DNA from: JBFHNV01 sp965365655
GTDB taxonomy: Bacteria; Pseudomonadota; Gammaproteobacteria; HK1
Assembly: GCA_965365655.1 (NCBI GenBank)
Contig: CBDUCN010000072.1
Location: forward strand, 1 to 18,192
Direction: 5' to 3'
DNA: 18,192 bases
A program made the position numbers and the translations under genes. Positions 1 to 6,708 of this stretch are shown here, one piece after another. Position 1 is the stretch's first letter. Every line of letters begins with the position of its first letter. Under the pieces are notes generated by a model. That model had not been told where the DNA came from. It saw nothing but the letters and a program-made list of their open reading frames with translations, and did no database searches.

Positions 1-127
1 AGGCGTCGCGAGTGGTTTCGGTGGTGTCCGGCGGGCGGGCCGTCACCGTGGCCTGGGCCGTGGTCCGGTCCGTCGCATGCGCCGCGGCGTCGGAGTCGCC
101 TGCCGGAACGAAGTCGAACTCATTCAT
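1..127 (-). CDS. 5' part of an unrecognised gene, cut by the window edge
   Basis: An ATG at 127 opens a frame that stays open to the left edge (42 codons, starting MNEFDFVPAGDSDAA and continuing Thr/Asp/Ala-rich). It begins only 6 bases after the stop codon of the DegP-like protease on the same strand, so the two are probably co-transcribed. Third codon positions are mostly G or C, as expected for a real gene in this genome. No strong ribosome binding site is visible, only a G-rich patch at the end of the protease gene. A second ATG at 123 in another frame gives an Arg-rich, less protein-like product. I do not recognise the family: the visible part is low-complexity and probably an N-terminal linker or disordered segment. 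Confidence 0.45.
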   Translation of the reverse strand, partial: MNEFDFVPAGDSDAAAHATDRTTAQATVTARPPDTTETTRDA

Positions 128-133
128 GGCCGC

Positions 134-1669
134 TCAGCCCCGTTCAAAGGGTACGGCAACGAAGCGCTCGTTGCCATTGCGGCGCACCAGCATCACGACG
201 CTCCCGCGCTCGTCCTCGGCGGCGTCGCGGACCGCGTCGGTGACCTCGCCCACGTGCTTCACGGGCTCGCGCCCGATGCGCAGGATGACGTCCCCGGGGC
301 GCAGCCCGGTGCGCGCCGCGGCGCTGCCGGAGCTCACGCCGGTGATCAGCACGCCCTGCGCGTCCGGGCCCAGGCCCAGGCGCTCGCGCGCGCCGTCGTC
401 CAGCTCGGCCAGGGTGATCCCGAGCCGGCTGTCCTCGGGCTCCGCCGGCTCGGCCGCCGCCACCTGGTCGTCGCCGGGCATGCGCCCGACTTCCAGGCGC
501 AGCGTGCGCGGCTCGCCGGCGCGCAGCACCTCCACGTCCACCGTCTCGCCACGCCGGGCGCGCGCCACGACGCGCGGCAGCTCGCGCATGGTCTCGATCG
601 CCTCGCCGTCGAAGCCGAGGATCACGTCGCCGACGGCGACGCCTGCGGCGGCGGCCGGGCTGCCGTCGAGCACGCCGGACACCAGGGCGCCGCGCGGCTC
701 CTCGAGCCCGAAGCTCTCCGCGAGCTCCGGGGTCAGCGCCTGGATGGTCACGCCCATCCAGCCGCGCTCCACGCGGCCGTCCGCCTTCAGCGACGCGACG
801 ACGTCGCGCGCGAGCTCCGCCGGAATCGCGAATCCGATGCCCACGCTGCCGCCGGACGGCGAGAAGATCGCGGTATTCACGCCGATCACCTGGCCGCTCT
901 GGTCGAACAGCGGGCCTCCGCTGTTGCCGCGGTTGATCGGCGCGTCCACCTGCAGGAACTCATCGAACGGGCCGGAGCGGATGTCGCGCCCGCGCGCGGA
1001 CAGGATGCCCGCGGTCACGGTGCCGCCGAGACCGAACGGGGAGCCCACGGCGACCACCCAGTCGCCCACGCGGGCCTTCTCGGAGCTGCCGAAGGAGACG
1101 TACGGCAGCGGACCGTCGTGCTCGACCTCGAGCAGCGCGAGGTCGGTCTTCTCGTCGTGGCCCACCACCTTGGCCTCGAGCTCGGTGCCGTCGCTGAGGG
1201 TGACGGTGATCTCGTCCGCACCCTTGATCACGTGGTGGTTGGTCACGATGTGGCCTTCGGCGTCGACGATGAAGCCCGAGCCCACGCCACGTGCCTGCGG
1301 CGCGTCCCCGCGGGGCGCACCGGGCATCTGGCGCTCGAAGAACTCGCGGAAGCGCTCGGCGAACGGTGAGCCCTCCGGAAACTCGAACGGCATCGAGGGG
1401 GAAGAGGCCGTTGCCACCCGGGTGCGGGTGGAGATGTTCACCACCGCCGGCTGCACCTGCTCCACCAGGTCGGCGAAGCCGCCGAGCGGGGAGGCGGCGG
1501 CGGGCGACGGCGTGACCTCGGTGCTGCCGATGACCGGCGGCGCGGCGGTGGCCAGGCCCAGCGCCAGCGCGGCGCCGAGAAACGCGGCGCCGGCGAGAGG
1601 CCCGCCGCGCGAGAGCAGCGCGTGCGCGCGGCTCCCGGACTGACTCGAATGATCGGTGTGCTTGCTCAT
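134..1669 (-). CDS. degP: Do-family (DegP/DegQ/MucD-like) periplasmic serine endoprotease
   Basis: Envelope quality-control protease and chaperone that degrades misfolded proteins in the periplasm. The 511-residue product has an N-terminal hydrophobic export segment (about residues 22-44), then a trypsin-like domain (about 65-295) with the catalytic triad visible as His146 in TNHHV, Asp176 in TDLALL and Ser250 in GNSGGP. Two PDZ domains follow (about 301-395 and 413-505), which is the usual Do-family architecture and length. The frame stays open upstream to an ATG at 1750, but the ATG at 1669 is preferred: GAGGA lies at good spacing before it, and the preceding 27 residues look non-native (Arg/His-rich). 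It is transcribed divergently from the desuccinylase-family gene and followed after 6 bases by the partial gene at the left edge. The sequence does not settle whether it is the DegP, DegQ or MucD orthologue, so the symbol is approximate. Confidence 0.93.
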   Translation of the reverse strand: MSKHTDHSSQSGSRAHALLSRGGPLAGAAFLGAALALGLATAAPPVIGSTEVTPSPAAASPLGGFADLVEQVQPAVVNISTRTRVATASSPSMPFEFPEGSPFAERFREFFERQMPGAPRGDAPQARGVGSGFIVDAEGHIVTNHHVIKGADEITVTLSDGTELEAKVVGHDEKTDLALLEVEHDGPLPYVSFGSSEKARVGDWVVAVGSPFGLGGTVTAGILSARGRDIRSGPFDEFLQVDAPINRGNSGGPLFDQSGQVIGVNTAIFSPSGGSVGIGFAIPAELARDVVASLKADGRVERGWMGVTIQALTPELAESFGLEEPRGALVSGVLDGSPAAAAGVAVGDVILGFDGEAIETMRELPRVVARARRGETVDVEVLRAGEPRTLRLEVGRMPGDDQVAAAEPAEPEDSRLGITLAELDDGARERLGLGPDAQGVLITGVSSGSAAARTGLRPGDVILRIGREPVKHVGEVTDAVRDAAEDERGSVVMLVRRNGNERFVAVPFERG

Positions 1670-1701
1670 GACGTCCTCGCGTTCGTGTCGGATGGAACCG
1701 A

Positions 1702-1717
1702 GGGCGCATCCGCGCCC
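1702..1717 (-). other. Hairpin in the degP leader
   Basis: GGGCGC and GCGCCC form a perfect 6-bp stem around a 4-base loop, 33 bases upstream of the degP-like start codon. It would lie in the 5' untranslated leader of that gene. It could affect translation or mRNA stability, but in DNA this GC-rich such a stem is also expected by chance. No clear -10/-35 pair could be assigned to either divergent gene in the 122-bp intergenic space. Confidence 0.25.
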
Positions 1718-1791
1718 CCTGTGCTCATGGCGCACAACATAGGGACGCACGGTTTAACGATCGCTTTCCTGGCCGTTAAGGTTAGGTAAGA

Positions 1792-2793
1792 ATGAAGCGG
1801 TACTGCCGGACGCGAGGCGTTGCCGCGATGTGCCCAGCGAGCGTCGACCCCCAACATCCCCTGGAGCTCGAGGCGCCGCACATCGAGCCGTGGCGCGACG
1901 GCAATGCCGGCATACCCTACGTGCACTGCTTCGACTCCGGCCGGCCCGGGCCCCACGCGATGGTCAGCGCGGTCGTGCACGGCAACGAGCTGTGCGGAGC
2001 CATCGTCGTCGACTGGCTGCTGCGCGAAGGCGTGCGGCCGCGGGCCGGGCGCCTCACGCTGGCGTTCGCGAACGTCGACGCGTTTCACGCGTTCGATCCG
2101 TTGGAGCCCACCGCTTCCAGATACGTCGACGAGGACTTCAACCGGCTGTGGTCCGCCGAGGTGCTGGACGGGCCGCGAGACAGCGTCGAGCTTCGCCGCG
2201 CCCGGGCGCTGCGCCCGCTGATCGACGAGGTCGACGTGCTGCTGGACATCCATTCCATGCAGCAGCACTGCGAGCCGCTGATGATGTGCGGACCGCAGGC
2301 CAAGGGACGCGTGCTGGCGCTGGAGCTGGGCGCGCCGATCACGGTCGTCGCGGACGCCGGTCACGCGGCAGGTCCGCGCATGCGCGACTACGGCGCGTTC
2401 ATCGATCCGGCGAGCCCGCGCAACGCGCTGCTCGTCGAGTGCGGACAGCACTGGGAGGCGCGCAGCGCGGACGTGGCGCGCGACGTCACGGTGCGCTTCC
2501 TCGATCGCTTCGGCATGCTGGAGCCGGAGTTCGTCGCTCGCCATCGCCGCCCGGCCGAGGGTGCGCAACGGGTCGTGGAGGTGCAGGGCCCGATCACCAT
2601 CCGCACCGACGCGTTCCGCTTCGTGCGCGAGTTCCGCGGCATGGAGGTGGTGCCGGAGGCGGGCACGATCATCGGCTACGACGGCGACACCCCGGTGCGC
2701 ACGCCCTTCGACGACTGCGTGCTGATCATGCCGTCGCTGCGCCGGCGCCGGGGCGAGTCCGCGGTGCGGCTGGGGCGCTTCGTCGACGACTGA
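1792..2793 (+). CDS. Succinylglutamate desuccinylase/aspartoacylase-family hydrolase
   Basis: Zinc-dependent amide hydrolase of the M14-like AstE/AspA family, which removes acyl groups from N-acyl amino acids or related small molecules in the cytoplasm. The zinc ligands are visible as His63 and Glu66 in VHGNE and His154 in LDIHSM. The catalytic Glu is Glu216 in LLVECGQH, and the substrate-binding DEDFNRLW motif is at 113-120. The 333-residue length suits the family. The ATG at 1792 has an AGGTAAG-type site just before it; an internal ATG at 1828 is an alternative start that would remove 12 poorly conserved-looking residues. No other arginine-succinyltransferase pathway gene is in the window, so a role in arginine catabolism is not supported and the substrate is unknown. 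The upstream gene is divergent. The next gene downstream, a peroxiredoxin, is 140 bases away and probably separate. Confidence 0.85.
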   Translation: MKRYCRTRGVAAMCPASVDPQHPLELEAPHIEPWRDGNAGIPYVHCFDSGRPGPHAMVSAVVHGNELCGAIVVDWLLREGVRPRAGRLTLAFANVDAFHAFDPLEPTASRYVDEDFNRLWSAEVLDGPRDSVELRRARALRPLIDEVDVLLDIHSMQQHCEPLMMCGPQAKGRVLALELGAPITVVADAGHAAGPRMRDYGAFIDPASPRNALLVECGQHWEARSADVARDVTVRFLDRFGMLEPEFVARHRRPAEGAQRVVEVQGPITIRTDAFRFVREFRGMEVVPEAGTIIGYDGDTPVRTPFDDCVLIMPSLRRRRGESAVRLGRFVDD

Positions 2794-2870
2794 GTCCCCG
2801 CGGGTCTCCGCGATCCCGGCGCGCTCCGCGCGGGCCCACCGGCCGGCGCCGCGGCCCCGGGTGTACAGTC

Positions 2871-2885
2871 CGCCCGGATCGGGCG
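2871..2885 (+). other. Small hairpin in the peroxiredoxin leader
   Basis: CGCCCG and CGGGCG form a 6-bp stem with a 3-base loop, about 50 bases before the peroxiredoxin start. A TACAGT sequence just upstream (2863-2868) resembles a -10 element but has no matching -35. It may be a leader structure, or it may be chance pairing in GC-rich DNA. Confidence 0.2.
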
Positions 2886-2933
2886 CCCGCAGCCGCCGGC
2901 GCCTCGCACGCTCACACAAGGAGACTTCGCGCG

Positions 2934-3416
2934 ATGACCATCAGCACCGGCGACAAGCTGCCCGAGGCCACCGTCATGCACATGACTGCGGACGGTCCCG
3001 CGCCATTGACCACCCAGGAGCTGTTCGGCGGCAAGAAGGTGGTGCTCTTTGCGCTGCCGGGCGCGTTCACGCCGACCTGCTCCGCCGCGCATCTGCCCGG
3101 CTTCGTCGCCAACGCGGACAAGATCAAGGCCAAGGGCGTGGACGAGATCGTGTGCCTGTCGGTCAACGACGCGTTCGTGATGGACGCCTGGGGCAAGTCG
3201 CAGAACGCCGAGGAGATCCACATGGTGGCCGACGGCGTCGCCGCGTTCACGCGCGCGATCGGTCTGGACCTCGACCTGACCGAGAGGGGACTGGGCGTGC
3301 GCTCGAAGCGCTACGCGATGATCGTGGACGACGGCAAGGTGACGGACCTCGCGGTCGAGGAATCGCCCGCGAAGCTGGAAGCGTCCAGCGCCGAGGCGGT
3401 GCTCGGCAAGCTCTGA
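2934..3416 (+). CDS. Prx5-type peroxiredoxin
   Basis: Thiol peroxidase of the Prx5/AhpC-TSA superfamily that reduces hydrogen peroxide and organic peroxides in the cytoplasm. The 160-residue protein carries the family active-site pattern PGAFTPTC, with Pro42, Thr46 and peroxidatic Cys49. It also has the family's NDAFVMDAWG segment and a second Cys at 75. There is no fused glutaredoxin domain, and the absence of a C-terminal resolving Cys suggests reduction by an external thiol such as glutathione or glutaredoxin (inference). The start is well supported: AAGGAGA lies 9 bases before the ATG. There is no signal peptide. A terminator-like hairpin begins 3 bases after the stop codon, so the gene is probably a single transcription unit or the last of one. 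Confidence 0.93.
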   Translation: MTISTGDKLPEATVMHMTADGPAPLTTQELFGGKKVVLFALPGAFTPTCSAAHLPGFVANADKIKAKGVDEIVCLSVNDAFVMDAWGKSQNAEEIHMVADGVAAFTRAIGLDLDLTERGLGVRSKRYAMIVDDGKVTDLAVEESPAKLEASSAEAVLGKL

Positions 3417-3418
3417 CT

Positions 3419-3438
3419 GCCGGGCGCCCGCTCCCGGC
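3419..3438 (+). terminator. Terminator-like hairpin after the peroxiredoxin gene
   Basis: GCCGGG and CCCGGC form a 6-bp all-GC stem with an 8-base loop, starting 3 bases after the peroxiredoxin stop codon. The position suits a transcription terminator. There is no T-tract, so classical intrinsic termination is uncertain. Confidence 0.4.
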
Positions 3439-3492
3439 CCGTGCGGCACGGTCATGCCCGGACGGCGCCGGTTCGGAGCGGGACGCGGCGAT

Positions 3493-3519
3493 CGTCGGCC
3501 GCTTCGGATTCGGCCGACG
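3493..3519. repeat. Perfect 9-bp inverted repeat in non-coding DNA
   Basis: CGTCGGCCG and CGGCCGACG are exact reverse complements separated by 9 bases. As RNA this would be a stable hairpin. It lies about 75 bases after the peroxiredoxin stop, outside any gene I can support. No second copy was noticed in the window. Confidence 0.5.
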
Positions 3520-3817
3520 CGCGCACGGGACGTACCGGCGCCGGGTGTCCGCGGCCCGCACCCGGCCGGCCGCTGCCGGGATGCCGTCATCCGATCACGA
3601 ATGCCGTCCGGCGCGCCGCGGGCGTGACCGGCGGTGCGCGCCTGCCGGTTCCCGGTCCGGCGCCGCGCAGGCACCCTCGTTCCCGTTGCGATGCAGCAAT
3701 ACGCTCGCCATGTGACTGATGGCACGGCCGCGAACCCGTTCCGGTCCCACACTGGTTGCGTATCGGCGAGCTGTGGCCGCTCGGTGGCGGGCTGTTGAAG
3801 ACCTGCGCGTCCCGACG

Positions 3818-3836
3818 GCCCGTGCCGCGCACGGGC
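3818..3836. repeat. Perfect 8-bp inverted repeat in non-coding DNA
   Basis: GCCCGTGC and GCACGGGC are exact reverse complements separated by only 3 bases. It lies about 125 bases before the DUF429 start codon, so it could belong to that gene's leader or end an independent transcript. Confidence 0.45.
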
Positions 3837-3959
3837 ATGTGCCGTCAGGACGCAAGCCGGAGGTCGCCGTGTCCGGACATCGAGTTAAAGGCCTCGGCGC
3901 CGCGACCGACACGGTCTGAGCAACAACAACGACGACAGCGACACCGGAGGATCCCCGTC

Positions 3960-4790
3960 ATGCGCGTGCTCGGGATCGATTTCACCAGCGCCCCGTGCGC
4001 CCGCAAGCCGCTGATGGCGGCACTGTGCCGGCTGGAAGGCCGGCGGCTCGGCATCGACGCGCTGTGCGCGTTCGAGTCCATGGACTGCTTTCGCAACCTG
4101 CTGGGCTGCGACGGGCCGTGGGTCGCGGGGATGGACTTCCCGTTCGGCCTGCCCCGCGACTTCGTGCGCCCGTTGCCGTGGCCCGAGGAATGGTGCGGAT
4201 ACGTCGGCGAGGCGTCGCGCCTGAAGCGCTCGGAGTTCCGGGACCTCGCGCGCCGCGCCGCCGCGCAGCGCCCGCAGGGCGCGCGCTATGCGCTGCGCGC
4301 CGCGGACCGGGTGGCCGGCGCGGCCAGCCCGATGAACGTGACCCGCCCGCCGGTGGGCCTGATGTTCCATGCCGGCGCGCCCACGCTGCTGGACTCCGGC
4401 GCGACGGTGGTGCCCGTGCACGCGGGCGACCCGCAGCGCGTCGTCGTCGAGGCGTACCCGCGCCTGGTGGCGCATGCGCTGATCGGCCGGCGCCCGTACA
4501 AGGACGAGGCGAAGGCTGCACCCGGGGACGCACGCACGCAGGCGCGCGCCGCGCTGCTGGACGCGCTCGGCAGCGACGCGCTGGAGCGGCACTACGGTGT
4601 CGTGCTGGACGGGCTGCAGGCCTACGCGCAGGACCTGCGCGCCGACACGTCCGGCGACGGTGTGGACGCGGTGATGTGTGCGGTGCAGGCGGCGTGGGCG
4701 TGGGCGCGCCGCGAGCAGGGCTTTGGCGTGCCGAGCGACGCGGACCGCCGTGAGGGCTGGATCGCCGACCCTGCGACCGCCGCGGCCTGA
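3960..4790 (+). CDS. DUF429 family protein (predicted RNase H-fold nuclease-like)
   Basis: A 276-residue protein of the DUF429 family, which is predicted to adopt the RuvC/RNase H fold; its biochemical function is not established. Acidic residues at the positions expected for such a fold are visible: Asp7 in VLGIDFTS, Asp59 in AGMDFPFG, Glu164 in VVVEAYPR, and Asp233/Asp236 in GDGVDAVMCA. The MDFPFGLP and EAYPR segments are the strongest family marks. The start is chosen at 3960 because GGAGG lies 9 bases upstream and recognisable homology begins at MRVLGIDF; the frame is open further upstream but the extension looks non-coding. The gene is alone on its strand, converges on etfA with only 22 bases between stops, and is preceded by a long non-coding stretch. 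There is no signal peptide or membrane segment, so it should be cytoplasmic. Confidence 0.85.
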   Translation: MRVLGIDFTSAPCARKPLMAALCRLEGRRLGIDALCAFESMDCFRNLLGCDGPWVAGMDFPFGLPRDFVRPLPWPEEWCGYVGEASRLKRSEFRDLARRAAAQRPQGARYALRAADRVAGAASPMNVTRPPVGLMFHAGAPTLLDSGATVVPVHAGDPQRVVVEAYPRLVAHALIGRRPYKDEAKAAPGDARTQARAALLDALGSDALERHYGVVLDGLQAYAQDLRADTSGDGVDAVMCAVQAAWAWARREQGFGVPSDADRREGWIADPATAAA

Positions 4791-4797
4791 AGCCGCG
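4781..4797. terminator. Hairpin between converging DUF429 gene and etfA
   Basis: CGCGGC and GCCGCG form a 6-bp stem around a 5-base loop that includes the DUF429 stop codon. It sits in the 22-bp space between two converging genes and could serve both directions. There is no T-tract, so this is tentative. Confidence 0.3.
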
Positions 4798-4812
4798 TCG
4801 GACGCCGCCCGG

Positions 4813-5748
4813 CTACTTCTTCAGCGCCTCCTCGAAGGCCGGCAGGGCCTTGAACAGGTCCTCCACGAGCCCGTAGTCGGCGACCTGGAAGATCGGCGCC
4901 TCCTCGTCCTTGTTGATGGCCACGATCACCTTCGAGTCCTTCATGCCCGCGAGGTGCTGGATGGCGCCCGAGATCCCGACCGCGATGTAGAGGTCCGGGG
5001 CAACCACCTTGCCGGTCTGGCCGACCTGGTAGTCGTTGGGCACGAAGCCGGCGTCCACCGCCGCACGGGACGCGCCGATGGCGGCGTTCAGCTCGTCGGC
5101 GATGCCCTCGAGCAGCTTGAAGTTGTCGCCGCTCTGCATTCCGCGCCCGCCTGAGATCACGACCCGTGCTCCGGTGAGCTCGGGACGCTCGGACTTCGTG
5201 AGCTCCTGGCCCACGAAGGTCGAGAGCCCGGGGTCCTCGGCTGCGCCCACCGTCTCCACGGCTGCCGATCCGCCCTCGGCCGAGGCCGGGTCGAATGACG
5301 TGGGGCGCACGCTGACGACCTTCACCTTGTCGGCCGTCTGCACCGTCGCGATCGCGTTGCCGGCGTAGATCGGGCGCTCGAAGGTGTCCGGTGACACCAC
5401 CGCCGAGATCTCGGTGATCGGCGACACGTCGAGCAGCGCCGCCACCCGCGGCAGCAGGTTCTTGCCGGACTTGCTCGCCGCCGCGAGCACGTGGCCGTAG
5501 CCGTCGGCGAGCTTCGCGACCAGCGCGGCCAGCGGTTCGGCCAGCGCGCTCGCGTAGAGCTCGTCGTCCGCGACCAGCACCTTCGCGACACCGTCCACGG
5601 CCGCGGCCTGCTTCGCGACCGCGTCGCAGTCCTTGCCGGCGACCAGCACGTGGATGTCGCCGCCGATGGCGACGGCGGCGCTCACGGTGTTCAGCAGCGC
5701 GGGCGACAGGGCGCCGTCGGCGTGTTCCGCAACGATCAGGATGCTCAT
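4813..5748 (-). CDS. etfA: Electron transfer flavoprotein alpha subunit
   Basis: The FAD-binding subunit of the EtfAB heterodimer, which accepts electrons from acyl-CoA and related dehydrogenases in the cytoplasm and passes them to ETF-ubiquinone oxidoreductase. The 311-residue product shows the alpha-subunit signature in its C-terminal third: VISGGRGMQSGDNF followed by PNDYQVGQTGKVVAPDLY and GISGAIQHLAGM, the FAD-binding region. The start is fixed by translational coupling: the ATG at 5748 shares one base with the stop codon of etfB (TGATG). The same frame is open far upstream, but that is antisense to other genes and is not part of this protein. It is the last gene of the etfB-etfA unit and converges on the DUF429 gene. 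Confidence 0.97.
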   Translation of the reverse strand: MSILIVAEHADGALSPALLNTVSAAVAIGGDIHVLVAGKDCDAVAKQAAAVDGVAKVLVADDELYASALAEPLAALVAKLADGYGHVLAAASKSGKNLLPRVAALLDVSPITEISAVVSPDTFERPIYAGNAIATVQTADKVKVVSVRPTSFDPASAEGGSAAVETVGAAEDPGLSTFVGQELTKSERPELTGARVVISGGRGMQSGDNFKLLEGIADELNAAIGASRAAVDAGFVPNDYQVGQTGKVVAPDLYIAVGISGAIQHLAGMKDSKVIVAINKDEEAPIFQVADYGLVEDLFKALPAFEEALKK

Positions 5749-6497
5749 CAGATCACCTTCGCCTCGTTCTTCAGCTTGTCCACCAGGGTCGCGACGTCCT
5801 CCACGCGGACGCCGGCCTCGCGCTTCGGCGGCTCGCTCACCTTGAGGATCTTCACCCGCGGCGTGACGTCCACCCCGAGGTCTTCCGGCGTCATGGTGTC
5901 CAGCGGCTTCTTCTTCGCCTTCATGATGTTCGGGAGCGACGCGAAGCGCGGCTCGTTGAGGCGGAGATCCGTGGTGATGATCGCCGGCAGCTTGAGATCG
6001 ACCGTCTCCAGCCCGCCGTCGACCTCCCGGGTCACCTTGACGCGCTCGCCGTCCACGGCGAGCTTGAACGCGAACGTGCCCTGCGACCAGCCGAGCAGCG
6101 CGGCCAGCATCTGGCCGGTCTGGCAGTGGTCGCCGTCGATGGCCTGCTTGCCCAGGATCACGAGCCCGGGCTTCTCGCGGCCCGCGATGGCCTCGAGCAC
6201 CCGCGCCACGCCCAGCGGCTCGACCGCCTCGTCGGTCTTCACCAGGATGCCGCGATCGGCGCCCATCGCGAGCGCGGTGCGGATGGTCTCCTGGCACTGC
6301 TGCACGCCGATGGAGACCGCGACCACCTCGCTCGCCGTCCCCGCTTCCTTCAGCCGGATCGCCTCCTCGACGGCGATCTCGTCGAAGGGGTTCATGGACA
6401 TCTTGACGTTGGCCGTTTCCACGCCGCTCTGGTCCGCCTTCACGCGCACCTTGACGTTGTAGTCGACCACCCGCTTCACGGGCACCAGCACTTTCAT
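5748..6497 (-). CDS. etfB: Electron transfer flavoprotein beta subunit
   Basis: The AMP-binding and partner-recognising subunit of EtfAB. The 249-residue protein begins MKVLVPVKRVVDYNVKVRVK, has the NPFDEIAVEEA segment at 36-46 and the nucleotide-binding LGKQAIDGDHCQTGQM at 115-130. The recognition loop around 184-198 (FASLPNIMKAKKK) is the region that docks onto acyl-CoA dehydrogenases in the family. The start has AGGAAAG about 6 bases upstream. It is coupled to etfA by a one-base stop/start overlap, so the subunits should be made in equal amounts. It is divergent from the ETF-QO gene across 211 bp containing an operator-like inverted repeat, so both transcription units may respond to the same regulator (inference). 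Confidence 0.97.
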   Translation of the reverse strand: MKVLVPVKRVVDYNVKVRVKADQSGVETANVKMSMNPFDEIAVEEAIRLKEAGTASEVVAVSIGVQQCQETIRTALAMGADRGILVKTDEAVEPLGVARVLEAIAGREKPGLVILGKQAIDGDHCQTGQMLAALLGWSQGTFAFKLAVDGERVKVTREVDGGLETVDLKLPAIITTDLRLNEPRFASLPNIMKAKKKPLDTMTPEDLGVDVTPRVKILKVSEPPKREAGVRVEDVATLVDKLKNEAKVI

Positions 6498-6606
6498 CGA
6501 CGCTTTCCTGCCTCGTTCCGGACCGAAAAAGATGCGCGAGAGTACGCGCTCGGCCGCATCGCGCGCAAATCAGCGCCGAACACGGACCGCTGCGCGTCCC
6601 GGTGAC

Positions 6607-6625
6607 AATTGAGCAGTGTTCAATT
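6607..6625. promoter_or_regulatory. Operator-like inverted repeat in the etfB/ETF-QO divergent region
   Basis: AATTGA, 7 bases, then TCAATT form a perfect 6-7-6 inverted repeat in an AT-rich patch within otherwise GC-rich DNA. A further ATTGAG lies 32 bases after the first one (6608-6613 and 6640-6645). The right arm overlaps the candidate -35 element of the ETF-QO gene. This layout suits a dimeric repressor. In gammaproteobacteria TetR-type regulators of fatty-acid use such as PsrA control etf genes, but I cannot match this sequence to a specific regulator motif. Confidence 0.5.
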
Positions 6626-6652
6626 AGCACCGGCCGGCGATTGAGATAGCAT
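6624..6652 (+). promoter_or_regulatory. Candidate sigma-70 promoter of the ETF-QO gene
   Basis: TTAGCA (6624-6629) and TAGCAT (6647-6652) each match 4 of 6 bases of the -35 and -10 consensus and are separated by exactly 17 bases. Transcription would start near 6659, about 50 bases before the ETF-QO start codon. The -35 overlaps the right arm of the 6-7-6 inverted repeat. Confidence 0.45.
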
Positions 6653-6708
6653 ACCGACCGCTTCCGGGGGCTCCGATCCCCCGCATCCCCGAGCGCCTGG
6701 AGACCGCG

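Larger units (their letters stand above)
3417..3959 (+). other. 543-bp stretch without a convincing gene
   Basis: The short open frames here on both strands translate to Arg/Pro/Ala-rich sequence with no family resemblance and no plausible ribosome binding sites, so I call no gene. The stretch holds the terminator-like hairpin at 3419-3438, a 9-bp stem at 3493-3519, an 8-bp stem at 3818-3836, and, just before the DUF429 gene, a run of CAA and CGA triplets (3921-3936). The frame of the DUF429 gene is open back to 3756, but that extension does not look like protein. A small RNA, a long leader or a decayed gene are all possible; nothing here decides between them. Confidence 0.5.

Noticed and set aside
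12..1643. Long plus-strand frame across the DegP-like gene
   Set aside because: Antisense shadow: Ser/Arg/Pro-rich translation without motifs, while the minus-strand frame has an intact protease triad and two PDZ domains.
1670..1750. 27-residue N-terminal extension of the DegP-like protease
   Set aside because: A better ribosome binding site precedes the ATG at 1669 and the export segment follows it at a usual distance; the extension would bury the signal.
3921..3936. CAA/CGA triplet run as a phase-variable microsatellite
   Set aside because: Only three CAA and two GAC-type units; too short to slip at a useful rate and outside the coding sequence.
3756..3959. N-terminal extension of the DUF429 protein
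   Set aside because: The frame is open, but the residues are Arg/Pro/Gln-rich without homology, and a good GGAGG site precedes the ATG at 3960.
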